Part shown: positions 1 through 6,064 of the stretch, in pieces
Layout: each line of letters starts with the position of its first letter
Position numbering within the stretch: the stretch's first letter is position 1
Origin: an uncultured Ruminococcus sp.
GTDB lineage: Bacteria > Bacillota > Clostridia > Oscillospirales > Acutalibacteraceae
Direction: 5' to 3'
Length of the DNA: 9,138 nucleotides
NCBI GenBank assembly: GCA_902772755.1
Contig: CACYCD010000039.1
Coordinates: 1 to 9,138 of the forward strand
Notes under the pieces: generated by a model
Databases searched by the model: none
What the model was told of the DNA's origin: nothing
Seen by the model: the letters and a program-made list of their open reading frames with translations, nothing else
Translations under genes and position numbers: made by a program

Positions 1-1136
1 GAAATATCGTGATCGTTGGGGTACATTGAGGTGAGATAGCTGTTGTCCTGCTCAAATATCCAAGCCTCGGAAATGCTCATACCGTTTTCATCAAGGAAGG
101 AATCGAGATTCGGTGTACCGCCCTCAATTGCATAAGGATTGGGAATGTATACAAAGGTCTTGTCTGTCTTTTTTGCACTGTCGAGGAAGTCCTGGACCTT
201 GCTCAGAGCCTCGGTGGAAATATCCCTTGACGGTCCTACAAAGAACACTATGTCTGTGTCTGATTCGATCTCGGAGTTGGTGTCAAGGTCAACCTCGGTG
301 ATCTCGTAGGCTTGATTTTCAAGTATCTTTTTAAGCGGTGAGTAGGTGGTCTTGCCGTTGTTGCCGTTTTCTTCGGACGGTATGCCCGATGAGGTGATAA
401 AGCAGGCTTTGGCGGCAGCGTCCTTTGTTACGGACAGAATGGCGGTGCAGACTGCCTGTTCGACCTTGCTTGAGCCTATGGTGTAGTTTGCATAGTCCTG
501 GTTGTATTCAAATTCAAACAGGTCGGATAATGCAAGTCCCGTGTAGCGGTCATCGCCGGCGTCTATTATCATAACCTTTGATGCACCCGTGTTGGTGAGA
601 TCTAACTTTGCATACTTGTTGGCAAAGCTGGGGTCTGAGGAAACGTCCTTGTACTTGAAGGTGATGTCGCCGTTGAGTGCGGCTATTTCCTTGAAAAACT
701 GATTTGCCTGTGTAAAGTAAGCCACGCCGTAGTAATTGTCATAGGAGGTAAACGAGTCCTCGTTGGTGAGCAGGTACATGGTGACTTTTTTGTCAACGCT
801 CTTGATGAATTTCTCTGTTTCGGGCTGGAGTTGGAACATATTTGAGCTTGTTATATCAAAGGCAAGTGAGGGGAATCTGTCCTGCAATACGTTGGCGATT
901 ATATTCACCGCAACAACACAGGCGAGGAATACCGCTATCACGGCGGCGAACAGCCAGCCTCTGGCAAATTTGCGTGAGTGGAGAAGCCTCGATATGCCCG
1001 ATTCCTTTGATGAGCCTTCAGCCTCGGTCTTTGACGGGGTGACCTCCTCGGAGGCGGTTTCCGATGTTTCTGCGACTTCTTCTGTTATTTCTTCTGTTGC
1101 TTCTTCAAGAAGCTCCTTGTTTATATCTTCTGACAT
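1..1136 (-). CDS. GldG-type ABC exporter auxiliary protein, partial (C-terminus beyond left edge)
   Basis: Read on the minus strand, an ATG at 1136 opens a frame that runs without a stop to the window edge, giving about 378 residues. The start is fixed by AAGGAGG at 1144-1150, seven bases upstream and overlapping the stop of the preceding permease gene. The protein begins with about 45 very acidic, Ser/Thr-rich cytoplasmic residues (MSEDINKELLEEATEEITEE...), then a basic stretch and one hydrophobic helix at about 60-85 (WLFAAVIAVFLACVVAVNII). The rest is a soluble region containing phrases typical of the GldG / ABC-transporter auxiliary family, such as FDITSSNMFQLQPET, ITFKYKDVSSDP and VFFVGPSRDIS. 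Family members are membrane-anchored proteins with a large extracytoplasmic domain that accompany an ABC-2 permease and ATPase; the substrate is not known. A second C-terminal membrane helix is expected past the edge. The gliding-motility name is inherited from Bacteroidetes and does not imply gliding here. Confidence 0.82.
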   Translation of the reverse strand, partial: MSEDINKELLEEATEEITEEVAETSETASEEVTPSKTEAEGSSKESGISRLLHSRKFARGWLFAAVIAVFLACVVAVNIIANVLQDRFPSLAFDITSSNMFQLQPETEKFIKSVDKKVTMYLLTNEDSFTSYDNYYGVAYFTQANQFFKEIAALNGDITFKYKDVSSDPSFANKYAKLDLTNTGASKVMIIDAGDDRYTGLALSDLFEFEYNQDYANYTIGSSKVEQAVCTAILSVTKDAAAKACFITSSGIPSEENGNNGKTTYSPLKKILENQAYEITEVDLDTNSEIESDTDIVFFVGPSRDISTEALSKVQDFLDSAKKTDKTFVYIPNPYAIEGGTPNLDSFLDENGMSISEAWIFEQDNSYLTSMYPNDHDI

Positions 1137-1148
1137 TTTTATACCTCC

Positions 1149-1859
1149 TTAACTCCAGCGTCTTTTCTCAAGAACTCTCAGCGTAAGGAAGTTGAACAGT
1201 GCAACTACCGAAAGGAAGAACACCGTATCGGAAAGGCTGAAAATACCCGATGTGTAGGTTTCGTAATGCTTTACAAATGAAATGCTTGTTATTGCGGTTG
1301 AGATCCAGTCAATGGAAACGAGGTTTGCGATCGTGTCGATAAAGAATATGGCAAGTCCTGCACACATACCCACGATTGCGGAGATTATCATACTCTCGGT
1401 GAGTGAGGAGATAAATATATCAATGGATATCATAGCCGCACCAAAGAGGATAGTGCCGGCAAGGTTGCCGATGAATACCGACCAGTCGGGGGCACCGTCG
1501 GGGAAGAAGCAGAGTGTTACTGCAAACAGCAGGTAGATCACCAGACAGCAGACGAACATCAGAAGAGAACCCAGGAACTTGCCGATGACTATTTCTCCCA
1601 GTCCCAGCGGAGAGGTGAGCAGTGCCTGATCTGTTCTCTGCTTTTTTTCTTCCGAAAGACTTTTCATTGTGATGATGGGTATGATCAGCACCGTTATCAT
1701 AAACATATTGGAAAACAGCGTTGCCATATCCTTGCTTGCGTTCAACAGGCAGTAGTAATAGAAAAACAAACCGCCGAAGAAAAAGTACACTGCCATAACA
1801 ACATAGCCAACGGCAGAGGTGAAGAAAGAGCCAAGCTCTTTTTTGAGAATAGCTGTCAT
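1149..1859 (-). CDS. ABC-2 type exporter permease, GldF-like
   Basis: A 236-residue integral membrane protein that should form the translocation channel for the ATPase encoded just upstream. It starts MTAILKKELGSFFTSAVGYV, the usual amphipathic entry of ABC-2/GldF permeases. About six hydrophobic segments are visible, near residues 17-39, 50-67, 90-117, 128-155, 157-183 and 209-228. The cytoplasmic loop after the second segment reads SLSEEKKQRTDQALLTSPL, a characteristic motif of this family in which the EEK..T...L.TSP portion contacts the nucleotide-binding subunit. It ends with a basic tail (LRVLEKRRWS). The ATG shares one base with the TAA of the ATPase gene (TAATG), so translational coupling is likely; CCTCCC on the plus strand at 1869-1874 (GGGAGG on the coding strand) is its ribosome binding site. 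The length is typical of the family. The family call is firm; the transported substrate cannot be read from sequence. Confidence 0.9.
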   Translation of the reverse strand: MTAILKKELGSFFTSAVGYVVMAVYFFFGGLFFYYYCLLNASKDMATLFSNMFMITVLIIPIITMKSLSEEKKQRTDQALLTSPLGLGEIVIGKFLGSLLMFVCCLVIYLLFAVTLCFFPDGAPDWSVFIGNLAGTILFGAAMISIDIFISSLTESMIISAIVGMCAGLAIFFIDTIANLVSIDWISTAITSISFVKHYETYTSGIFSLSDTVFFLSVVALFNFLTLRVLEKRRWS

Positions 1860-2812
1860 TACTTTTTGCCTCCCTTTGCCGTAGATTTTGAGGTGAGCTT
1901 CAGATATGCTTCTTCAAGGCTCATTCCGCCCTCATTCATTGAGAAGATGGGCATATTATTTTTGGCAAGCACGGCAAAGACCGCCCTGCGTATGTCGATA
2001 TCCTTTTTATGCTCGATATTGTACAGACACCTGTCCTCGGCTGTTTTTCTGTTAACCGAAATCTTTTGGATACCCGTTATTCCCTTGAGTGCGGAAACAA
2101 CTGAGGAAACATTTCCCTCGATCTCAACTGCAAGATTGCCTCCGGAGGTGATGGCGGACGACAGCTCATCGGTCTTAGCATCTGCAACTACTTCTCCGTT
2201 GTTGATAACAACGATGCGGTCACAGATCGCCTGGACCTCGGAGAGTATGTGAGAGGAAAAGATGACAGTATGCTTTTTGCCCAGTCCCTTTATAAGCGTG
2301 CGGAACTCTCTGATCTGTGACGGGTCAAGACCTACCGTAGGCTCGTCAAGGATAAGCACCGGCGGATTGCCCAGCAGTGCCTGTGCAAGCCCTACCCTCT
2401 GCTTGTAACCCTTTGAAAGGTTTTTGATAAGTCTTTTTTTGTGGTCGGTCAGCTTTGTGAGAGAAAGCACCTCCTTGATATGCTCGGCTTTGGGGAGCTT
2501 TATCTTTTTGATGGCAAACATAAACTCCAGATATTTTTGCACCGTCATATCGGTATAGAGCGGAGGTATCTCGGGGAGGTAGCCAATCTGCTTCTTGGCT
2601 TCCTTGGGATCTCTGAGTATCTCTGCGTCATTTATGGTGACTGTTCCGCCGGAGGACGAAATATAACCGGTGATGATGTTCATAGTCGTACTTTTGCCTG
2701 CACCGTTGGGACCCAAAAATCCAAGGATCTCTCCGTCCTCAACCTTGAAGCTTACGTTGTCCACCGCCCTGATGTCGCCATAGGTCTTTACAAGGTTTTT
2801 GACTTCAACCAT
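1859..2812 (-). CDS. ABC exporter ATP-binding protein, GldA-like
   Basis: A 317-residue cytoplasmic ATPase powering the adjacent ABC-2 permease. All nucleotide-binding motifs are present: Walker A GPNGAGKST at about 34-42, signature LSKGYKQR at about 132-139, Walker B VLILDEP at 152-158 followed by the D-loop GLD at 161-163, and the H-loop SSH ending at His188. The Q-loop position reads IGYLPE (76-81), with Glu where many transporters have Gln; this is common in ABC-2/GldA-type ATPases. The domain is followed by about 90 residues rich in Val/Ile (from about 225) that match the C-terminal extension of this ATPase class. The ATG at 2812 has AGAAGGAG at 2821-2828 upstream with an eight-base spacer. 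It is the first gene of the leftward operon and is preceded by its own promoter. Confidence 0.93.
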   Translation of the reverse strand: MVEVKNLVKTYGDIRAVDNVSFKVEDGEILGFLGPNGAGKSTTMNIITGYISSSGGTVTINDAEILRDPKEAKKQIGYLPEIPPLYTDMTVQKYLEFMFAIKKIKLPKAEHIKEVLSLTKLTDHKKRLIKNLSKGYKQRVGLAQALLGNPPVLILDEPTVGLDPSQIREFRTLIKGLGKKHTVIFSSHILSEVQAICDRIVVINNGEVVADAKTDELSSAITSGGNLAVEIEGNVSSVVSALKGITGIQKISVNRKTAEDRCLYNIEHKKDIDIRRAVFAVLAKNNMPIFSMNEGGMSLEEAYLKLTSKSTAKGGKK

Positions 2813-2820
2813 TTTTTCAA

Positions 2821-2828
2821 CTCCTTCT
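2821..2828 (-). promoter_or_regulatory. Ribosome binding site of the ABC ATPase gene
   Basis: On the minus strand the bases read AGAAGGAG, eight bases before the ATG at 2812. This supports that start over any internal Met. Confidence 0.8.
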
Positions 2829-2845
2829 AAAAATATACTTTATTT

Positions 2846-2876
2846 GATTGTAACATAAAAAATTAAAAATACAATC
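2846..2876. repeat. 7-bp inverted repeat GATTGTA / TACAATC spanning the ABC promoter
   Basis: GATTGTA at 2846-2852 and its exact reverse complement TACAATC at 2870-2876 are 17 bases apart and coincide with the -10 and -35 elements of the leftward promoter. The arms could be an operator for a dimeric repressor. They could equally be a chance result, because TTGTA and TACAA promoter boxes are complementary to each other. Confidence 0.45.
2847..2874 (-). promoter_or_regulatory. Predicted vegetative promoter of the ABC exporter operon
   Basis: On the minus strand, a -35 element TTGTAT (2874 down to 2869) is separated by 16 bases from a -10 element TACAAT (2852 down to 2847). TG one base before the -10 makes it an extended -10 promoter (TGTTACAAT). 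Transcription would begin near 2840, giving a leader of roughly 28 bases that carries the AGAAGGAG ribosome binding site. The spacer is nearly all A/T. The match to housekeeping sigma-A promoters is good, but start-site data would be needed to confirm it. Confidence 0.65.
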
Positions 2877-2904
2877 ATTCAAAGAAAAAAGTCATCGTCT
2901 GTTC

Positions 2905-2946
2905 ATAATCTTTCAGCCAATCTTCACAGACAACACCAAAGATTAT
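2905..2946. repeat. 9-bp perfect inverted repeat in the divergent intergenic region
   Basis: ATAATCTTT at 2905-2913 is followed 24 bases later by its exact reverse complement AAAGATTAT at 2938-2946. A second, interlocking 6-bp pair, GTCTGT at 2897-2902 and ACAGAC at 2926-2931, overlaps it. The repeat lies upstream of the ABC promoter and upstream of spoVAE. It has no adjacent T-run, so it does not look like a terminator. Function unknown. Confidence 0.45.
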
Positions 2947-2951
2947 TATAC

Positions 2952-2958
2952 CATTATA
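2952..2958 (+). promoter_or_regulatory. Possible forespore sigma-G type -10 element for spoVAE
   Basis: CATTATA at 2952-2958 fits the recalled sigma-G -10 consensus CATWMTA, and spoVA genes are sigma-G controlled in Bacillus subtilis. The matching -35 region about 18 bases upstream (GACAA at 2929-2933) is poor. Transcription would start near 2965, about 58 bases before the spoVAE ATG. This is a weak candidate based on a short AT-rich motif. Confidence 0.25.
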
Positions 2959-3022
2959 TGTCTTGCAATTCAAGAATATTTTATGCAAGATAAGGAATAA
3001 TAATTTTGGGAGGAGAGCTGTT

Positions 3023-3379
3023 ATGGATTATTTGAAGGCTTTTGCCGTAGGCGGACTGATTTGTGTTTTGGGGCAGATACTGATAGATAAGACCCGTCTG
3101 ACTCCGGCACGGATACTCACGTCCTTTGTAGTGCTTGGTGTGGTGCTGGGGGCTGTGGGGCTGTATCAGCCGTTGGTGGATTTTGCCGGGGCAGGTGCAA
3201 CGGTGCCTATCAGTGGCTTTGGGTTCAATCTCTACAACGGAGTAAAGACCGCAGTTGACAGGGACGGCTTGCTCGGCATACTTACGGGTGGCTTTACCGT
3301 CTGTGCAGGCGGTCTGGGTGCGGCGATATTCCTGAGTCTGCTTGCCGGTATCCTCGGAAAATCGAAGGATAAAAAATAA
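3023..3379 (+). CDS. spoVAE: Stage V sporulation protein AE (SpoVAE)
   Basis: A 118-residue membrane protein of the SpoVA complex, which in spore formers sits in the spore inner membrane and moves dipicolinic acid. I recognise it from MDYLKAFAVGGLICVLGQIL, then IDKTRLTPARIL and the central FAGAGATVPISGFG motif, all strongly conserved in SpoVAE. Hydrophobic segments lie near residues 5-20, 29-50 and 85-112, and the tail is basic (GKSKDKK). The start at 3023 is chosen because GGGAGGAG lies just upstream at 3008-3015 and the homologous N-terminus is MDYL; a longer frame from 2963 would add 20 unrelated residues. No spoVAC or spoVAD is adjacent: the left neighbour is divergent and the right neighbour is rimP. 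No terminator hairpin follows the stop, so read-through toward rimP is possible. Confidence 0.92.
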   Translation: MDYLKAFAVGGLICVLGQILIDKTRLTPARILTSFVVLGVVLGAVGLYQPLVDFAGAGATVPISGFGFNLYNGVKTAVDRDGLLGILTGGFTVCAGGLGAAIFLSLLAGILGKSKDKK

Positions 3380-3394
3380 AAATTCATAAAGTAC

Positions 3395-3423
3395 TTGATT
3401 TATCTGAAAATATGTGGTAAAAT
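3395..3423 (+). promoter_or_regulatory. Predicted sigma-A promoter of the rimP-nusA-infB operon
   Basis: TTGATT at 3395-3400 and TAAAAT at 3418-3423 are separated by the optimal 17 bases. Each box differs from consensus at one or two positions. Transcription would begin near 3430 and give a leader of about 67 bases before rimP, containing the hairpin at 3446-3471. This is the clearest promoter in the window and fits a constitutively expressed operon. Confidence 0.75.
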
Positions 3424-3445
3424 AACTTGGAAATAAATCAAAGGT

Positions 3446-3471
3446 AAGGAGTGGTCAGACGGCTGCTCCTT
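3446..3471 (+). promoter_or_regulatory. rimP leader hairpin, possible attenuator
   Basis: In RNA form, AAGGAGUGGUC at 3446-3456 pairs along its whole length with GGCUGCUCCUU at 3461-3471 (11 pairs, three of them G-U wobbles), closing a four-base loop AGAC. The following bases (TGTTATTTG) give only an imperfect U-tract, so this is a weak intrinsic terminator at best. The hairpin sits entirely in the predicted leader, between the promoter and the rimP ribosome binding site. Plausible roles are an attenuation or NusA-sensing site, or a 5' stabilising element. The structure is seen; the role is inferred. Confidence 0.55.
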
Positions 3472-3496
3472 TGTTATTTGCTTGTGAGGTGAAAAT

Positions 3497-3976
3497 ATGT
3501 CCGGAAAAAAGGGCGGTATAGCCACCGTTGTCAGGAGTATTGCAAAGCCTGTTGCAGAGTCGCTGGGGCTGTCCGTTTGGGACGTCCGCTATGTAAAAGA
3601 GGGTGCACAGTGGTATCTGCGTATTACCATCGACAAGGAGGACGGCGTAAGCATTGATGACTGCGAAAAAATGTCCCGTGCCGTTGAAGCCCTTCTTGAT
3701 GAAAACGACCCCTGCCCCGATGCTTATATCCTGGAGGTAAGCTCCCCCGGAGTGGAAAGAGAGCTTACCGCAGAGGAACATTTTGCCCGCTTCATCGGAG
3801 CTGATATAATGGTGAAGATGATACGCCCCATAGAGGGTATCGGCAAGGAATTTAAGGGTGTGCTTACCGCAGCCGATAAGCATACGGTCACGATCACCGA
3901 CCACAGCGGTGAAAATGAGATCACCGTAAACAAAAAGGATACGGCTTATATAAAGCTGGACGATTTTGATTTTTAA
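3497..3976 (+). CDS. rimP: Ribosome maturation factor RimP
   Basis: A 159-residue cytoplasmic protein that assists late assembly of the 30S ribosomal subunit. The N-terminal alpha/beta domain spans about residues 8-83 and includes VWDVRYVKEGAQWYLRITID and GVSIDDCEKMSRAVEALLD. It ends in the family hallmark YILEVSSPGVERELT (about 77-91), where most homologues have ERPL. The C-terminal Sm-like beta-barrel domain spans about 92-158 (FKGVLTAADKHTVTIT, ending in KKDTAYIKLDDFDF). The ATG at 3497 is preceded by GAGGTG at 3485-3490. Length is normal for the family. It is the first gene of the transcription-translation operon and lies 37 bases upstream of nusA. Confidence 0.96.
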   Translation: MSGKKGGIATVVRSIAKPVAESLGLSVWDVRYVKEGAQWYLRITIDKEDGVSIDDCEKMSRAVEALLDENDPCPDAYILEVSSPGVERELTAEEHFARFIGADIMVKMIRPIEGIGKEFKGVLTAADKHTVTITDHSGENEITVNKKDTAYIKLDDFDF

Positions 3977-4013
3977 ATCGAAATCAGCGGAAAAGAAAGG
4001 ACTTGATTTTGGA

Positions 4014-5435
4014 ATGGATAACAAGGAATTGTTTTTGGCTTTGAAGTTGTTGGAGGAGGAAAAAGGAATTTCCGTTGACACAATGATAGCCCAGATAAAA
4101 AGAGCGATCGTTGTAGCCTGCAAAAATAATTTTGACGGAAACGACGAAGTAGATATAGATATGGATCCCGAACACGATATTTTCAAGGTCAATCTCAAAA
4201 TGACTGTAGTTGAAGAGGTGTTAGATCCAAGCTATGAGATCAGCCTGGAGAAAGCCAAGAAGATAGATAAAAATGCAGTGGTCGATGCAAAGGTAGGCGT
4301 TCCGCTCGACCCCAAGACCCTCGGCAGAATAGCAGTGCAGACTGCACGCTCGGTCATTCGTCAGGGAATACGTGACGGAGAAAAAGGTCAGATGTTTGCA
4401 GAATTTCAGTCAAGACAGCATGAGGTCGTTTCTGCAAAGGTCGAAAGGATAGATCCCGTTTCCGGTGCCGCAACCATAATGATCGGCAAGGCTGAGACCG
4501 TTTTGCCGAAATCAGAGCAGGTGGGACACAGCGATCTCAAGGAGGGCGACCACATCAAGGTCTATATCCTCGATGTAAAAAATACCGAGAAGGGTCCCCG
4601 TGCCATACTTTCAAGAACTCACCCTGATTTTGTTAAGAGATTGTTTGAAAGTGAAGTTCCCGAGATTTATGACGGCAATGTGCTGATAAAGTCGATTTCA
4701 AGAGAAGCCGGCTCAAGAACAAAGCTTGCTGTATTCAGCCCCGTCAAGGGTGTTGACGCTGTTGGCTCTTGCATAGGCACCAAGGGTGTCAGGGTGAATG
4801 CCATTGTCGAAGAGCTTGGCGGAGAAAAGATAGATATTATCCTGTGGTCGGAGGATCCCGTAAAATTCATTTCCGCCGCACTGTCCCCTGCCACAGTCAA
4901 GAGCGTACAGCTTGCCAATGACGGCACTAAATTCTGCCGTGTCACCGTCCCCGACAATCAGCTCTCGCTTGCCATAGGCAACAAGGGTCAGAATGCAAGA
5001 CTTGCCGCAAGGCTCACAGGCTGGAAAATAGATATCCGTCCTCAGAGTGGCTTCTACGGCGAGGAGGACACGGACGAACGCTTCAAGCCGGTTGAAGCCA
5101 AGGAGGAAGCTCCCGAGACGGAGGAAGCACCTGCCGAGGAGCTGACAGCGGAGGAAGTTACCGAAGTACCTGTCGAGGAAGCAAAAGCTGAGGAAATCAC
5201 GGAATCACCTGCCGAGGAGCTGACAGCTGAGGAAATCACGGAAGCACCTGCCGAGGAAGCAACAGCTGAGGAAATCACCGAAGTACCTGCCGAGGAATTT
5301 ACGGCAGAGGCTGACGATACTGAGGAAGCACCCGATGAGTCTGACGATGACTCTGACGATGAGGATACGGAGTTCTTTGACGATGACGAGGAATACGTTT
5401 CCGAAGATGATGACGAAGATAACACAGATATGTGA
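4014..5435 (+). CDS. nusA: Transcription termination/antitermination factor NusA with acidic repeat tail
   Basis: A 473-residue protein that binds RNA polymerase and nascent RNA to modulate pausing, termination and antitermination. It has the N-terminal polymerase-binding domain (about 1-125, MDNKELFLALKLLEEEKGIS), an S1 domain (about 136-201), KH1 with GSCIGTKGVRV at 251-261, and KH2 with AIGNKGQNARLA from residue 320. The conserved core ends near residue 350. Bacillus NusA stops near there (about 370 residues), but this protein continues for over 100 residues: five 13-residue acidic repeats (373-437) and then an Asp/Glu-rich end (DDDSDDEDTEFFDDDEEY). This tail is not the duplicated acidic AR domain of E. 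coli NusA, as far as I can see. The ATG at 4014 is chosen over an upstream TTG at 3966 because homologues begin MDNKE/MNxE; AAAGGA at 3996-4001 is a rather distant ribosome binding site. Confidence 0.96.
   Translation: MDNKELFLALKLLEEEKGISVDTMIAQIKRAIVVACKNNFDGNDEVDIDMDPEHDIFKVNLKMTVVEEVLDPSYEISLEKAKKIDKNAVVDAKVGVPLDPKTLGRIAVQTARSVIRQGIRDGEKGQMFAEFQSRQHEVVSAKVERIDPVSGAATIMIGKAETVLPKSEQVGHSDLKEGDHIKVYILDVKNTEKGPRAILSRTHPDFVKRLFESEVPEIYDGNVLIKSISREAGSRTKLAVFSPVKGVDAVGSCIGTKGVRVNAIVEELGGEKIDIILWSEDPVKFISAALSPATVKSVQLANDGTKFCRVTVPDNQLSLAIGNKGQNARLAARLTGWKIDIRPQSGFYGEEDTDERFKPVEAKEEAPETEEAPAEELTAEEVTEVPVEEAKAEEITESPAEELTAEEITEAPAEEATAEEITEVPAEEFTAEADDTEEAPDESDDDSDDEDTEFFDDDEEYVSEDDDEDNTDM
5130..5324 (+). 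repeat. Five tandem 39-bp units encoding 13-residue acidic repeats in NusA
   Basis: In-frame units begin at 5130, 5169, 5208, 5247 and 5286. They translate to PAEELTAEEVTEV, PVEEAKAEEITES, PAEELTAEEITEA, PAEEATAEEITEV and the degenerate PAEEFTAEADDTE. Units 1 and 3 differ at 5 of 39 bases and units 2 and 4 at 5 of 39, while neighbours 1 and 2 differ at 12. This shows that a 78-bp pair (5130-5207) was duplicated to 5208-5285. Confidence 0.92.
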
Positions 5436-5447
5436 TGAGGTAATACA

Positions 5448-5747
5448 GTGAAAACGAAAAAAGTACCTATGCGAAGGTGCAGCGGCTGTATGCAGATGTT
5501 TCCCAAAAAAGAGCTGGTTCGTGTGGTGAGAACTCCCGAAAAGAAGGACGAGGACGGCAATGTTACGGAACAGAGCAGGATAGTCCTTGACCTCACCTCA
5601 AAGCAGTCGGGCAGAGGTGCCTACGTCTGCAAAAGTGCAGACTGCCTTAAAAAAGCTCGCAAAGCTCGTAGGATAGAACGCTCGCTTGCCACCGCTATCC
5701 CCGATGAGGTATACGACGCATTGGAGAAGGAGCTTGCAGATGAATGA
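5448..5747 (+). CDS. ylxR: YlxR family RNA-binding protein (RnpM family)
   Basis: A 99-residue small basic protein of the YlxR family, found between nusA and ylxQ across Firmicutes. Family members have been linked to RNA binding and, in Bacillus subtilis, to modulation of RNase P and of gene expression. The hallmarks are present: PMRRCSGCMQMFPKKELVRVVR at the N-terminus, and SGRGAYVCKSADCLKKARKARRIERSL in the second half. The Cys residues at 11, 14, 61 and 66 are in the usual places. The stretch EKKDEDGNVTEQSR between these blocks is a hydrophilic loop somewhat longer than usual. The gene uses a GTG start at 5448; TGATGAGG at 5433-5440, overlapping the nusA stop, supplies the ribosome binding site. 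It overlaps ylxQ by eight bases, so the two are probably translationally coupled. Confidence 0.93.
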   Translation: MKTKKVPMRRCSGCMQMFPKKELVRVVRTPEKKDEDGNVTEQSRIVLDLTSKQSGRGAYVCKSADCLKKARKARRIERSLATAIPDEVYDALEKELADE

Positions 5748-6060
5748 CCGCATACTGTCCCTGCTGGGTCTTTGCAGACGTGCAGGAAAGCTGGTCATAG
5801 GTGCCGACCCTGTGATCCAGTCAATACACTCAGGTGAGGCGTTTGTTGTACTTACTGCAAGTGACTTTTCTCAAAACAGCAAAAAATACGTCCTGAAAGC
5901 CGTGTCCGATCTCAATATACAGATAATCACTCTGAACCGAACAAAGGATGAACTGAGCCGTTCTGTAGGAAGAATGTGCGGAATACTCAGCATTACGGAC
6001 AAAGGCTTTTCCGATAAAATTCAGGAGCTTATCCTGAAAGAAAAAGAACAGGAGGAATGA
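5740..6060 (+). CDS. ylxQ: L7Ae-family ribosomal-type protein YlxQ
   Basis: A 106-residue protein of the L7Ae/L30e/YlxQ family, small RNA-binding proteins that recognise kink-turn RNA; the bacterial YlxQ members are ribosome-associated but not essential where tested. The family pattern is seen in [35 protein letters not shown] and [18 protein letters not shown]. The C-terminus is charged (LKEKEQEE). The start at 5740 lies inside the end of ylxR (eight-base overlap) and is supported by AAGGAG at 5727-5732 with a seven-base spacer. A second ATG at 5744 is in another frame. The conserved position between ylxR and infB supports the call independently of sequence similarity. Confidence 0.93.
   Translation: MNDRILSLLGLCRRAGKLVIGADPVIQSIHSGEAFVVLTASDFSQNSKKYVLKAVSDLNIQIITLNRTKDELSRSVGRMCGILSITDKGFSDKIQELILKEKEQEE
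6050..6055 (+). promoter_or_regulatory. infB ribosome binding site
   Basis: AGGAGG at 6050-6055 overlaps the end of ylxQ and lies nine bases before the first of two tandem ATG codons (6065 and 6068). Spacing favours 6065, but 6068 cannot be excluded; the proteins would differ by one Met. Confidence 0.75.
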
Positions 6061-6064
6061 TATT

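Noticed and set aside
2962..2989. CTTGCA / TGCAAG inverted repeat upstream of spoVAE
   Set aside because: Only 6 bp with a 16-base gap in AT-rich DNA, with no T-run and no link to a recognisable promoter; likely chance.
2974..3002. GAATA ... GGAATAATA as a sigma-F/G promoter for spoVAE
   Set aside because: The -10 part does not fit the remembered sigma-F consensus and the spacing is off for sigma-G; weaker than the CATTATA candidate.
2963..3022. Upstream ATG giving SpoVAE 20 extra residues
   Set aside because: The GGGAGGAG ribosome binding site lies inside this stretch, directly before the ATG at 3023, and homologues start with MDYL.
3966..4013. Upstream TTG start giving NusA 16 extra residues
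   Set aside because: It would overlap the rimP end, the extra residues are unlike NusA N-termini, and MDNKELFLAL at 4014 is the normal family start.
3455..4198. Antisense 247-residue open frame opposite rimP and the nusA start
   Set aside because: It lies opposite two unmistakable conserved genes and resembles no protein I know; it is a by-product of sense-strand codon use.
5054..5596. Antisense 180-residue Ser-rich open frame opposite the nusA tail and ylxR start
   Set aside because: Its Ser runs are the reverse reading of GAG/GAA/GAC codons in the NusA acidic repeats. There is no independent ribosome binding site and the sense strand is clearly coding.
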